Below are positions 8,824 to 17,229 of a DNA stretch of 64,000 nucleotides, in pieces. Position numbers and translations under genes: made by a program. Numbering within the stretch: position 1 is the first letter of the stretch; every line of letters begins with the position of its first letter. Below the pieces are notes generated by a model that was not told where the DNA came from, did not search any database, and saw only the letters and a program-made list of their open reading frames with translations. Source of the stretch: Methylobacterium sp. Leaf123 (GTDB lineage: Bacteria; Pseudomonadota; Alphaproteobacteria; Rhizobiales; Beijerinckiaceae); assembly GCF_001423405.1 (NCBI RefSeq), contig NZ_LMNS01000001.1, forward strand, positions 313,377 to 377,376, written 5' to 3'.

Positions 8824-10082
8824 GCGCTCCGTCCGCCCGCCGGATCCTCGTCGCCAGCTTCGTCGGCACCGCGATCGAGTTCTACGACTTCTACATCTAC
8901 GCCACCGCCGCCGCTTTGGTGATCGGGCCGATCTTCCTTCCCCATGGCGAGCCCGGCGTTCAGACGCTCCAGGCTTTTGCGACCTTCGCCATCGCCTTCC
9001 TCGCCCGTCCGATCGGGGCGGCGGCCTTCGGGCATTTCGGTGACCGGATCGGGCGCAAGGCGACTTTGGTCGCCTCGCTGATGATCATGGGGGCGTCCAC
9101 GGTCCTGATCGGCTGCCTGCCGGGCTATGCCAGCATCGGCTGGTGGGCGCCGGCCTTGCTCTGCCTTTTGCGCTTCGGCCAGGGCGTCGGCTTTGGCGGG
9201 GAATGGGGCGGGGCGGCCCTGCTCGCGGTCGAGAACGCGCCGCCGGGGCGCCGCGCGCTCTACGGCATCTTCCCGCAGCTTGGTGCGCCGATCGGGTTCA
9301 TCGCAGCCAACCTCCTGTTCCTCGGGCTCAGCGTGACGTTGAGCCCGGCGGATTTCGAGGCCTGGGGCTGGCGTCTGCCCTTCCTCGCCTCGGCCGTCCT
9401 CGTCGGCGTCGGGCTCTATGTCCGTCTGAAGCTCACCGAAACCCCGGCCTTCCGCGCCGCCCTCGAACAGGCGCCGCCGGAGCGGGTGCCCCTCGCCACG
9501 ATCTTTTCCGCGCATCGGCGCGCAACGCTGCTCGGCACGCTGGCGATGGTGGCGGCTTACGCCGTCTTCTATCTCTCGACGGTGTTCGCTCTCAGCTACG
9601 GCACCGGTACCCTCGGTTACGCGCGCAAAACCTTCCTGCTGTTCGAGTGCGTGGCGATCCTGTTCATGGCGCTGGCGATCCCCCTATCGGGATGGGCGGC
9701 CGACCGGTTCGGACGCAAGCCCGTGATGCTCTCAGGCCTCGCCGTCACGGGGGCGCTCGGCGCCGTACTCGGGCCGATGCTCGGCAGCGGCGAGCCGGCC
9801 CTGGTGCTCGCCTTCCTCTGCCTCGCGCTGTTCGCCATGGGCTGGATCTTCGGGCCGATGGGTGCGCTGCTGCCCGAGCTGTTCCCGACCCGGGTGCGCT
9901 ATACCGGCGCCTCCGTGACCTACAATCTCGCCGGCATCGTCGGCGCTTCCGGGGCCCCTTTCGCCGCGCAATGGCTCGCCGAGTCGGGCGGCATCGGCTT
10001 CGTCGGGCTCTATCTCGCCGCCGCCGCGGGGATCAGCTTCGCGGCCGTCATCGCCATGCGGGAGACGGGGCGGGACGCCTGA
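8820..10082 (+). CDS. MFS transporter, metabolite:H+ symporter (MHS) family
   Basis: Inner-membrane symporter of about 12 segments, 420 residues. It begins FVGTAIEFYDFYIYATAAAL, the hallmark opening of the MHS group (ProP, ShiA, KgtP). MFS motif A appears twice, as FGDRIGRKATLV after helix 2 and AADRFGRKPVM after helix 8, and GQGVGFGGEWGGAALL is also MHS-like. Substrates in the family are organic acids, betaine or proline; which one cannot be read. Its ATG overlaps the MaoC stop, so the likely job is import of an acid handled by that pathway. Confidence 0.9.
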   Translation: MSAPSARRILVASFVGTAIEFYDFYIYATAAALVIGPIFLPHGEPGVQTLQAFATFAIAFLARPIGAAAFGHFGDRIGRKATLVASLMIMGASTVLIGCLPGYASIGWWAPALLCLLRFGQGVGFGGEWGGAALLAVENAPPGRRALYGIFPQLGAPIGFIAANLLFLGLSVTLSPADFEAWGWRLPFLASAVLVGVGLYVRLKLTETPAFRAALEQAPPERVPLATIFSAHRRATLLGTLAMVAAYAVFYLSTVFALSYGTGTLGYARKTFLLFECVAILFMALAIPLSGWAADRFGRKPVMLSGLAVTGALGAVLGPMLGSGEPALVLAFLCLALFAMGWIFGPMGALLPELFPTRVRYTGASVTYNLAGIVGASGAPFAAQWLAESGGIGFVGLYLAAAAGISFAAVIAMRETGRDA

Positions 10083-10097
10083 CACCGCCGGAAAATG

Positions 10098-10126
10098 AAT
10101 TGCGCACAGTTTATATTGCGCGCAAT
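10098..10126 (+). promoter_or_regulatory. Double pseudo-palindrome, probable OhrR-type operator of ohr
   Basis: Two related half-overlapping boxes lie in an AT-rich island about 70-100 bases before ohr: AATTGCGCACAGTT (imperfect) and ATTGCGCGCAAT (perfect 12-base palindrome). ohr genes are normally repressed by the MarR-type peroxide sensor OhrR bound to AT-flanked palindromes. The role as operator is inferred; no ohrR gene is present nearby. Confidence 0.5.
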
Positions 10127-10197
10127 TTAAATCTCGTCTATCCCGCTTCCAAGCCGAACGGAGCCCCCTCCGTTCGCCCTGATCGCGAGGACAGACC

Positions 10198-10623
10198 ATG
10201 ACCGTCGATGTAAAGTACCGCACCACCGCCTCCGCCACGGGGGGGCGCGATGGCTCCGCCCGCACCGAGGACGGCAGCTTCCAGGTCCAGCTCTCGACCC
10301 CGAAGGAACTCGGCGGCGCGGGCGGCCCCGGTGCCAATCCCGAGCAGCTCTTCGCGGCGGGCTATTCCGCCTGCTTCATCGGCGCCCTGAAGGTCGCGGG
10401 CGGCCAGCTCAAGCTGAAGGTGCCCGCCGACACCACCGTCACCGCCCAAGTCGGCATCGGTCCGCGCTCCGAGGGCGGCTTCGGCATCACCGCCGACCTC
10501 AAGGTCAGCCTGCCGGGCCTCGACCGCGCCGATGCCGAGCGCCTCGTCGAGGCGGCCCACCAGATCTGCCCGTATTCCAACGCGACGCGGGGGAATGTCG
10601 ATGTTGGTCTGACGGTGGCCTGA
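10198..10623 (+). CDS. ohr: Organic hydroperoxide resistance protein Ohr
   Basis: Thiol-dependent peroxidase of the Ohr/OsmC family that reduces organic and fatty-acid hydroperoxides in the cytoplasm, using lipoylated proteins as reductant in studied members. The two redox cysteines are present: C59 in GYSACFIGAL and C124 in HQICPYSNATRGN; the conserved Arg is in GGRDGSA. The length of 141 residues and the pattern PEQLFAAGYSACF mark Ohr rather than OsmC. It is monocistronic, preceded by an AT-rich double palindrome and followed by a hairpin shared with the convergent gene. Confidence 0.95.
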   Translation: MTVDVKYRTTASATGGRDGSARTEDGSFQVQLSTPKELGGAGGPGANPEQLFAAGYSACFIGALKVAGGQLKLKVPADTTVTAQVGIGPRSEGGFGITADLKVSLPGLDRADAERLVEAAHQICPYSNATRGNVDVGLTVA

Positions 10624-10643
10624 GCCTCAGGCCCGTCCGTAAA

Positions 10644-10672
10644 AGCGCTCTCGGCCCATGGCCGGGGGCGCT
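10644..10672. terminator. Possible bidirectional terminator between ohr and the CoA-binding gene
   Basis: AGCGC pairs with GCGCT and CGGC with GCCG around the loop CCATG, in the short gap between two convergent genes. T-tracts are poor (AAAA on the left, CTCTTGT on the right), so strength is uncertain. Confidence 0.4.
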
Positions 10673-10678
10673 CTTGTC

Positions 10679-11242
10679 TCACGTCCCCTCGATCGTCCGG
10701 TTCTGCACGCCGCCCTTGGCCATCACCGGTTTCTTCGCGCTGATGATGCGGGAGTTCACGCCGGTCCAGCCGATCTCGCCGGAGAGCCGGCCATACTCGA
10801 TCTTCGGGCAGCGGTTCATGATGACCGTGATGCTTGCCGCCTCGGCCCGCGCGGCGGCCGCGTCGTCGCGCACGCCGAGCTGCATCCAGATCACCTTCGG
10901 CGGCACCGGCAGCGCCAGCGCTTCATCGACGAGGGGGCCCGCCGCGGCGGAATTGCGGAAGATCTCGACCATGTCGACCGGCCCGGTCAGCTCCGAGAGC
11001 CGGGCGATCACCGGCCGGCCGAGCAGGGTCTGGCCCGCCAGCCCCGGATTGACCGGCGTCACCATGTAGCCGCGCTCGGCCAGATACTTGAAGACGATGT
11101 AGCTCGGCCGCGCCGGGTTGGCCGAGGCGCCGACCAAGGCGATCGAGCGCGCGTCCTTGAGGACGGCGCGGATCTGCGCATCGGGATAGCGGTCGTGCCG
11201 GGTCGCGATACCGTCAGGCGCGTCGTCGATCGTCGGGATCAT
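10679..11242 (-). CDS. CoA-binding domain protein (YccU/HcgB-like Rossmann fold)
   Basis: Small cytoplasmic protein with a single CoA-binding Rossmann domain like that of succinyl-CoA synthetase alpha: IALVGASANPARPSYIVFKYL is the nucleotide loop, then GYMVTPVNPG, LGRPVIARLSEL and VDMVEIFRNS. The C-terminal part contains VIMNRCPKIEYGRL. The cellular role of stand-alone members is not known. I chose MIPTIDDAP, preceded by AAGGGC; an in-frame ATG six codons upstream (base 11260) is also possible. It is divergent from the thioesterase gene with only about 45 bases between starts. Confidence 0.85.
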   Translation of the reverse strand: MIPTIDDAPDGIATRHDRYPDAQIRAVLKDARSIALVGASANPARPSYIVFKYLAERGYMVTPVNPGLAGQTLLGRPVIARLSELTGPVDMVEIFRNSAAAGPLVDEALALPVPPKVIWMQLGVRDDAAAARAEAASITVIMNRCPKIEYGRLSGEIGWTGVNSRIISAKKPVMAKGGVQNRTIEGT

Positions 11243-11285
11243 GCTGCCCTTGTCCGCCATGCGTCGGCGTGCTGCAAGGCGGAGC

Positions 11286-11717
11286 ATGAGCGAGACCGTG
11301 ATGAACCTGGAGGAGACTGCCGCCTTCCTCGAACGCGACTTCCCGCAGATGAATGCCGGCGGGCGTCACTACCACCTGGAGGCGGTCGGCCCGCTCTCCG
11401 CACGGATGCGGCTCGATTATCATGAGCGCCATCTGCGCCCCGGCGGAACGGTGTCCGGCCCCTCGATGATGGCGCTGGCCGATTACGCGCTCTACGCGGC
11501 GATCCTCTCGAACATCGGCCCGGTGGCGCTCGCCGTGACGACGAGCCTGAACGTCAACTTCCTGCGACGGCCCGGCCCCGCCGCCCTCGTCGCCGAATGC
11601 CGCCTGATGAAGCTCGGGCGACGCCTCGCGGTGGGCGAGGTCGCGATCCAGAGTGTAGGCGAGGAGGCGATCGTTTGCCACGCGACCGGCACATACTCGA
11701 TCCCGCCGGAACGGTAG
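11286..11717 (+). CDS. PaaI-family hotdog thioesterase
   Basis: Acyl-CoA thioesterase of the PaaI/YdiI type, 143 residues. The signature HLRPGGTVSGPSMMALAD in the central helix carries the Gly-Gly and the acidic residue used in catalysis, followed by strands SLNVNFLRRPGPAALVAEC and GEVAIQSVGEEAIVCHA. The natural substrate is unknown. The start ATG at 11286 has GGCGGAG before it; MNLEETAAFL five codons on is an alternative. The divergent neighbour binds CoA, so the pair may share a promoter region and a CoA-linked task (inference). Confidence 0.87.
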   Translation: MSETVMNLEETAAFLERDFPQMNAGGRHYHLEAVGPLSARMRLDYHERHLRPGGTVSGPSMMALADYALYAAILSNIGPVALAVTTSLNVNFLRRPGPAALVAECRLMKLGRRLAVGEVAIQSVGEEAIVCHATGTYSIPPER

Positions 11718-11770
11718 ACGCGCGCCGTGGACCGCCGTAGCGCGCCCGTTCTCGGAATCGCGGAGAACGC

Positions 11771-13090
11771 TCACTCGGCCGGCACGGCCCGCGGCGTCGA
11801 AGGCGCCTGGGGCGGTGCGTCCGTCGGGCGCGGCTCGTAGCCGAAGGTCTCCGGCATGAACAGCAGGTAGAGCGCGAAGCCGGCCGCCGCGATCGCCGCG
11901 AGCACGAGGAAGGCTGCCGAATAGCCCGCGCCGACGATGACGACGCCGGCCAGCGTCGCGCTGAGCGCCGCGCCGAGCCCCTGTGCCGTCGCCACCGCGC
12001 CCTGGGCGACGTTGAACCGGCCGGTGCCGCGGGTGAGGTCGGCGACCACGATCGGGAACAGCGCGCCGTAGATGCCGGCCCCGACGCCGTCGAGGCATTG
12101 CACGGCCACGAGATAGAACGGGTTGTCCGAGAGGGTGTAGAGCACGCCGCGCAGAGCCAGCACGCCGAAGGCGACGAGGAAGATCGGCTTGCGCCCGAAG
12201 CTGTCGGCCTTGGCCCCCACCATGATCGCCATCGGCACCATCACGCATTGCGCAGCGACGATGCAGACCGCGATCAGCGAGGTGGCGTTGTCCTTGCCGA
12301 CGACCTTGGTGAGCAACTGACCGACCGAGGGCAGCATCGCCGCGTTGGCGAGGTGGAAGGCGGCGCAGAGAAGCGCGAACAGCATGAGGTGGCGGTTGCG
12401 CAGCAGCAGGCTCAGGCCCGAGGGCTGCTCGCAGTTCTCCTCTTCGCCGCAATCGAGGCCGCGGGCGAGGTCGTCATCGATCTCCTCGGCCGGCACCATC
12501 AGCATCGCGACGATCGAGCCGGCGGCGAGAAGGCCCATGAGCCAGAACACGACGATCGGGCCGAAGACATAGGCCAGGCCGCCCGCCAGCATCGCCGAGA
12601 CCGCATTGCCGGCATGGTTGAAGCCCTCGTTGCGGCCGATGCGCTTCGCGAACAGCTTCGGGCCGACGATGCCCAGCGTGATGCCGGTGAGCGCGGGCGC
12701 GAAGATCGAACCCGCCATGCTGGCGAGCGCCTGCGTGGCGGCCACCAGGGTGAAGTTCGAGATCCAGGGCAGAACGAGACAACTCAAGGTCACGACGACC
12801 GCGGCGGCGATAACGACGCTCCGCTTGGCCTTGGTGCGGTCGATCAGGGCGCCCGCGGGCGTCTGCGCGAGCAATCCGGCGATGCCCGCGATCGTCATTA
12901 CGAGGCCGATCGTTGCCTCGTTCCAGCCCTGGTCGGGCCCGCGCACGGCCAGAAGGTAGATGGCGAGGTAAGGGCCAAGGCCGTCGCGCACGTCGGCGAG
13001 GGTGAGGTTGAGAAGGTCGAGCCCGCGCAATGCGCGCCGGGAGGGCTGACGCGAGGCGGGATCGTTCGAGGGAGCGGCGTCGCCACGCAT
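11771..13090 (-). CDS. MFS transporter (drug/sugar efflux type)
   Basis: Twelve-segment major facilitator of 439 residues. Motif A is present after helix 2 (QTPAGALIDRTKAKRSVV) and again, degenerate, after helix 8 (GAKADSFGRKPIF). The central cytoplasmic loop is acidic with two Cys (DDLARGLDCGEEENCEQP). The C-terminus ends in a Pro-rich tail. The substrate cannot be told. It is transcribed away from the GGDEF gene; no regulator sits next to it. Confidence 0.85.
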   Translation of the reverse strand: MRGDAAPSNDPASRQPSRRALRGLDLLNLTLADVRDGLGPYLAIYLLAVRGPDQGWNEATIGLVMTIAGIAGLLAQTPAGALIDRTKAKRSVVIAAAVVVTLSCLVLPWISNFTLVAATQALASMAGSIFAPALTGITLGIVGPKLFAKRIGRNEGFNHAGNAVSAMLAGGLAYVFGPIVVFWLMGLLAAGSIVAMLMVPAEEIDDDLARGLDCGEEENCEQPSGLSLLLRNRHLMLFALLCAAFHLANAAMLPSVGQLLTKVVGKDNATSLIAVCIVAAQCVMVPMAIMVGAKADSFGRKPIFLVAFGVLALRGVLYTLSDNPFYLVAVQCLDGVGAGIYGALFPIVVADLTRGTGRFNVAQGAVATAQGLGAALSATLAGVVIVGAGYSAAFLVLAAIAAAGFALYLLFMPETFGYEPRPTDAPPQAPSTPRAVPAE

Positions 13091-13447
13091 CGGCTAGGTC
13101 CCGGGTCGGCGCAAAGCCCCGGACGGCGAAGGTCCGCCGTCGGAAGGGACGTTGCGAAATCAGTGTTCGAGGGGTCGGGCGGCACCAAGGGTATCTTGAG
13201 ACGACCGCAAGTCCGTTCGACCCCGGCGCTAAAGCCCGCTCGGCCGGATCGTTCCGATTGTTAAGCGTCTTAATCCCGGCATCGCCATCACGAATCCGTG
13301 GAATTGGGATGATGGCTGCCGGTCGAGCCAATCCCGGTAACCCCGCTTTAGCCATGGTCGGATCGGGCCTCGGCGTCGGGCCCCGGCGAAAGGTTTGCTT
13401 AGAGTGCCGCCCGCAAAAAGGCCGGACGAGTCGTCAGAACGAAGCCG
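13091..13447. other. Intergenic region between divergent MFS and GGDEF genes
   Basis: About 360 bases without a convincing gene. It must hold promoters for both neighbours. The only structure I see is a small inverted repeat TTAAG-cgt-CTTAA at 13261-13273 in an AT-richer patch. No terminator or RNA structure stands out. Confidence 0.5.
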
Positions 13448-14974
13448 ATGCGTATCCCCGAAGGCGAACAGAACCGGACGGAGGGAGGATCGCTGTCGGC
13501 GCGGCGGCTTCCCCTAGCTCGGCACGTCCGCTCCGCCCGGAGCTGGATCCTCCTCGGCGTGCTCGCCCCGATCGGCATGCTGGTGCTCTCGGCCATCATG
13601 CTGCTCGAGCTGCGCCGGGACGCCTGGGACAAGGCCGAGCAGACCTCGCAGAACCTGCTTCAGGTGATCGAGCGCGACATCGCCCGCAATGTCGAGATCC
13701 TCGATCTGTCCCTTCAGGGCGTCGTCGACAACCTCAAGGCGGAGGGCCTTGCGGGGATCAGTCCGTCCTTGCGCCGCATCGCTCTGTTCGATCGCGCCGC
13801 CACCGCCCGCGACATGGGGGTCATGCTGGTCGTCGACGAGAACGGCGACAGCACCATCGATGCGAGCTCCAATACGGCCCGCCGGATCAACAATGCCGAC
13901 CGCACGTACTTCCAGGCCCACAAGATGCAAGCCAATCTCGGCTTGCATATCAGCCGGCCCTTGATCTCGCGTCTGATCAACGAACCGGTGATCGTGCTGA
14001 GCCGGCGCATCGACAAGCCGGACGGCCGCTTCGGCGGCGTGGTGCTGGCCAGCCTGAAACTGTCCTATTTCAGCGGGTTGTTCGCCCGGATCGGGCTTGG
14101 CCGCGAAGGGGGGATCAACCTCTACCTCCGGGACGGCACCCGCGTGATGCGCTACCCCTTCGCGGAGGGCGACATCGGTGCGAACATCGCCGGTGCCCCG
14201 ACCTTCCAGAACTTCGTCGCCAAGCGCGACGGCAGCTTCACCGGGACGTCCGTCCGCGACGGCATCGAGCGGTACTATACCTTCACCCAGGTCGGCGACC
14301 TGCCGCTCGTCCTCAACGTCGCCCTCGGAACGCGGGAGATCGAGGCGGAGTGGCGGGAGAAGGCCACGATCATCGGCTTGGCGGTTCTCGTGCTGTGCGG
14401 ATTGACGGTTCTGCTCTCTCTGCTGTTCGGGCGGGAGCTGCGCCGCAGCGCGGCCATGCAGGCCGAACTGGCTCGCCTTGCCCAAACCGATGTTCTGACC
14501 GGCCTGCCGAACCGGCGCCGTTTCGAAACCGTCTTCGCGCAAAGCTGGGAGACATCCCGGCGCACGGGCGCACCGCTGGCGCTCATCCTGATCGATGCCG
14601 ACCATTTCAAGCGCTACAATGATCGCTACGGCCACGCGGTCGGCGATGCCGTGCTCAAGGGGCTTGCAGAGTGCTTGCGGGCCAGCGTGTGCCGGCCAGG
14701 CGATCTCGTCGCGCGCATCGGCGGCGAGGAGTTCGCCGTCCTGCTGCCCGGTACGGACCATGACGGCGCGACACGCATCGCCGAGACGATTCACCGGACG
14801 GTTGCCGGATTTGCCGTGCCCTCCGCCGGCATCGCTCCGCGAACGGTCACCGTGAGCCTCGGCCTCGCCGTGCATTCCGGCACCGGCACCGCCGAGGATC
14901 TCTACCGGCGGGCCGATGCGGCGCTCTACGAGGCCAAGGCGGGCGGGCGGAATCAGACGCGGTTCGCGGCCTGA
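13448..14974 (+). CDS. Membrane-bound diguanylate cyclase with periplasmic Cache sensor
   Basis: Makes cyclic di-GMP from two GTP. Domain order: N-terminal membrane helix (WILLGVLAPIGMLVLSAIML), a periplasmic double-Cache sensor (NNADRTYFQAH; ISRPLISRLINEPVIVLSRR), a second helix (IIGLAVLVLCGLTVLLSLLF), then GGDEF. The catalytic loop reads GGEEF near residue 425, preceded by R-P-G-D exactly five residues earlier, a complete inhibitory I-site, so product inhibition is expected. DVLTGLPNRR marks the domain start. 508 residues. The signal it senses is unknown; the nearby pilus genes are a plausible but unproven output. Confidence 0.92.
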   Translation: MRIPEGEQNRTEGGSLSARRLPLARHVRSARSWILLGVLAPIGMLVLSAIMLLELRRDAWDKAEQTSQNLLQVIERDIARNVEILDLSLQGVVDNLKAEGLAGISPSLRRIALFDRAATARDMGVMLVVDENGDSTIDASSNTARRINNADRTYFQAHKMQANLGLHISRPLISRLINEPVIVLSRRIDKPDGRFGGVVLASLKLSYFSGLFARIGLGREGGINLYLRDGTRVMRYPFAEGDIGANIAGAPTFQNFVAKRDGSFTGTSVRDGIERYYTFTQVGDLPLVLNVALGTREIEAEWREKATIIGLAVLVLCGLTVLLSLLFGRELRRSAAMQAELARLAQTDVLTGLPNRRRFETVFAQSWETSRRTGAPLALILIDADHFKRYNDRYGHAVGDAVLKGLAECLRASVCRPGDLVARIGGEEFAVLLPGTDHDGATRIAETIHRTVAGFAVPSAGIAPRTVTVSLGLAVHSGTGTAEDLYRRADAALYEAKAGGRNQTRFAA

Positions 14975-15061
14975 CGCAGCGCTCCAGCCCGCCCGTTTAG
15001 GACCGCCTCGACCCGGCCACCCGCGCAGCGACACCGTGCGTGCGCGGGTGAACCGCTGTGC

Positions 15062-15478
15062 TTACGGGCAGGGGTGGCGGGCGCCGTCGTTACCGAGATA
15101 GGTGCCGCTGCGCGCGTCGTAGGAGCGGAAGCGGCGGGCGCAGGCTGCCACGGTCTCCGGATCGGCGCCGCCCTGGACCACGACCGGCGCGGCCTGGGCC
15201 TGCGAGTTGGCGATGGCCCCACCGAGGATGGCGCCGGCCGCGAGACCCGCGACGCCCGCGCCGACCGCCGCACCGACGCCCGGACCGCGGCGATAGCCCC
15301 GACCGTAGCCGTAGCGGCGATAGCCGCGACCATAGCCGTAGCGGCGGTACTGGACATAGTCGGTCGCGAGATCACCACGGACCAGGGCTTCCACCGGGCT
15401 CTGCGGCGCGGGCGCGGCCAGAGCCGGCGAGCCGGCGAGGAGGGCGGTCATGGCGGCGAGGGCGAGGGTCGATTTCAT
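15062..15478 (-). CDS. BA14K-family exported protein
   Basis: Small secreted or surface-exposed protein of 138 residues. A signal peptide (LALAAMTALLAGSPALAAP) is followed by a Tyr/Arg/Gly repeat (RRYGYGRGYRRYGYGRGYRR), a Gly/Ala-rich hydrophobic segment (VGAAVGAGVAGLAAGAILGG) and the BA14K tail CARRFRSYDARSGTYLGNDG, which ends in HPCP. The family was named for a Brucella immunoreactive protein with lectin-like activity; function in free-living relatives is not settled. The Gly-zipper region suggests membrane association. Start has GGAG a few bases upstream. Confidence 0.88.
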   Translation of the reverse strand: MKSTLALAAMTALLAGSPALAAPAPQSPVEALVRGDLATDYVQYRRYGYGRGYRRYGYGRGYRRGPGVGAAVGAGVAGLAAGAILGGAIANSQAQAAPVVVQGGADPETVAACARRFRSYDARSGTYLGNDGARHPCP

Positions 15479-15618
15479 CAGTCTGGAAACTCCTTTGATC
15501 GTCGAGCCTTGAGCTCGAAACGGGAGCGCCGGCCGGTTCGAACGGCCGGCGCCCCATCCTGTACAACGTACGAACCCGGTTTCCGCGTCCGGCGGCCTGA
15601 AGCCACCGGAGCGACGGC

Positions 15619-16530
15619 TCAGTCGCGAACGGGCAGGATGGCCGGCTTCGGCGCGGCGAGAAGCCCGCCGAGGAAGGCGGCGATGGCGCCGAGGATCAGC
15701 GCGATCGCGGCGTAGAGGGCGCCCTGGGTCGCGACCGATTTGGCGGTCTTGGCCGCCTCTTCCGCCTGCTTCTTGGCGGTGGCGACCGCCTGCTCGTACT
15801 GCTTCTGGTAGTCCTGGACCTGCTGGCGCGCCTGATCGACCGGGATGTTCTGCGCCTTGGCGAGCGCCTCGGCGGCGCGGGTCTCGGCCTGCTGCTTGTC
15901 GGCGGCGTCACCCGAGAGTAGGGCGCGCACGGCCGAGACGGCGGCATCGCGAGCCGCCTGCGGATCCTGGCCAGCCGCCTGATCCTTCACCCGCTGCTCG
16001 ATCCGGTCGAGCGGGTTGGAGACCTTGCTCAGCGAGGGAGCGGCGGCCTGCGCCGCGGTCTGGACCGTTCCGCCGACGAGGTTGCCCGCGCCGCCGAGCG
16101 CCGAGCCCACGGTGTTGACGGCGCTGCCGACGACGCCGCTGGCGGCGGAGGTCAGCAGGTAGAGGACGACGAGGGTGGTCACGACCCACGAGACGAAGCC
16201 GTGCAGCCCGGCAATGCCGCGCAGGGGCTTGCCGGCGAGGCGCCCGGCGATCAAGCCGCCGACGAGCGAGGCGATGACCCCGGAGGCGACGAACCACGCG
16301 CCGGCCCCGAGGGAGAAGTTCGATGCGGTCGGGTTCTCGGCCGTGTCGAGGCCGACCGAGGCGAGGCCGGCGGCGACGCCTGCGAGGTTGATGACGACCT
16401 GCGTCACCAGCGCGGTCGCGGCGCCCGCGAAGACGGCGCCCCAGGAGACCTGATTGAGGGCGACGGTCTCGTGGGCGAGGCTCCGCGTGCCGTCGATGGG
16501 CGAGGGTTGGAAGCCGGATGGGTAAGACAC
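15619..16530 (-). CDS. Unknown membrane protein with glycine-rich helices and a coiled coil
   Basis: I do not recognise a characterised family. The 303 residues contain three hydrophobic segments in the first half (WGAVFAGAATALVTQVVINL; ASGVIASLVGGLIAG; VSWVVTTLVVLYLLTSAASG), then a soluble Ala/Gln/Lys-rich stretch that reads as coiled coil (QQVQDYQKQYEQAVATAKKQ), and a last segment LYAAIALILGAIAAFLGGLL. The start is GTG (VSYPSGFQPS) with GGAG upstream; no good ATG exists. It lies 47 bases downstream of csbD on the same strand, so it is probably in the same stress-type transcript. Confidence 0.75.
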   Translation of the reverse strand: MSYPSGFQPSPIDGTRSLAHETVALNQVSWGAVFAGAATALVTQVVINLAGVAAGLASVGLDTAENPTASNFSLGAGAWFVASGVIASLVGGLIAGRLAGKPLRGIAGLHGFVSWVVTTLVVLYLLTSAASGVVGSAVNTVGSALGGAGNLVGGTVQTAAQAAAPSLSKVSNPLDRIEQRVKDQAAGQDPQAARDAAVSAVRALLSGDAADKQQAETRAAEALAKAQNIPVDQARQQVQDYQKQYEQAVATAKKQAEEAAKTAKSVATQGALYAAIALILGAIAAFLGGLLAAPKPAILPVRD

Positions 16531-16577
16531 TCTGGTACTCCGAGTCTGGGGCCGTTCGAGGAAGAGGCGGTCAGGCG

Positions 16578-16910
16578 TCAGTTGCGCCCGCGCACGAGAA
16601 GGCCGAGGCCGAAGCCGACGAGGCCGGCGATGACCAGGGAAGTGTGCGGCCACTCGACCGAGCGCTCATGTCCCTCTTGCAGGGAGCGGCGGCCGCGATC
16701 GTAGATGTCCTCGGCGGTGTCGTAGGCCTCGTCCGCGGCGTGCCGCGCGGCGTCCTTGGCCTGACCGTAGACGTTCTCCACCCGGCCCGCGGCCTCGCGC
16801 AGACGGCCCTCGGCCGAATCGCTATGGGAACCGGCCAGGTCGCCGATCGCGCCCTGCACCTTGCCGCCCAACTCCCGGGCGGCGCCCGTGATCCTGTTCC
16901 CATCGACCAT
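16578..16910 (-). CDS. CsbD-family stress protein with C-terminal membrane anchor
   Basis: CsbD-like proteins are small, abundant under general stress, and of unknown biochemical role. The first half (MVDGNRITGAARELGGKVQG, then AIGDLAGSHSDSAEGRLREAAG) is the CsbD repeat; the second half is amphipathic (YGQAKDAARHAADEAYDTAE) and ends in a DUF883-like anchor SLVIAGLVGFGLGLLVRGRN. A second ATG three codons upstream is equally possible. A perfect EcfG-type promoter lies about 100 bases upstream, as expected for a general-stress gene in this order. Confidence 0.88.
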   Translation of the reverse strand: MVDGNRITGAARELGGKVQGAIGDLAGSHSDSAEGRLREAAGRVENVYGQAKDAARHAADEAYDTAEDIYDRGRRSLQEGHERSVEWPHTSLVIAGLVGFGLGLLVRGRN

Positions 16911-17008
16911 GGTCGTCATCCTCGTTCGAAACGTGCCTGGCGCGCCGCCTTTCGGGGACGGACCGTTATTCGGTGCCGGTCGTCAGCTTGACCGGGCAGC
17001 GGTGCACG

Positions 17009-17033
17009 AACGGGTTGCGAACGTGCAGGTTCC
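17009..17033 (-). promoter_or_regulatory. EcfG-type general stress promoter upstream of csbD
   Basis: Read on the minus strand this is GGAAC, 16 bases, CGTT, an exact match to the consensus recognised by the alphaproteobacterial general-stress sigma factor EcfG (GGAAC-N16/17-CGTT), part of the PhyR-NepR-EcfG pathway first worked out in Methylobacterium. Transcription would start near base 17001 and give a leader of about 90 bases before csbD. Beyond the site (17034-17229) the divergent gap shows nothing else clear. Confidence 0.7.
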
Positions 17034-17229
17034 GCCGCCACCATGCGGATCCACAGTCACAATCGCGCCATGTCCCCCGCGCCCGGTCTCCTCCTGTTTC
17101 CAACGGATACGACCGCGCGAAGTGCCCGAATCGGTGCGCAATCGCGTTCAAGCACGGTTCAACCGGCCCGCCCTACATCTCGAAGAACCGGCGCGGCGCC
17201 CCGCCGCCCCGAGATGTCGGGAGATCGAC

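Noticed and set aside
13231..13255. AAAG-N16-GTTCC, a near match to a minus-strand EcfG promoter before the MFS gene
   Set aside because: One of the four -10 bases is wrong and the site is 140 bases from the start, so it is not better than chance.
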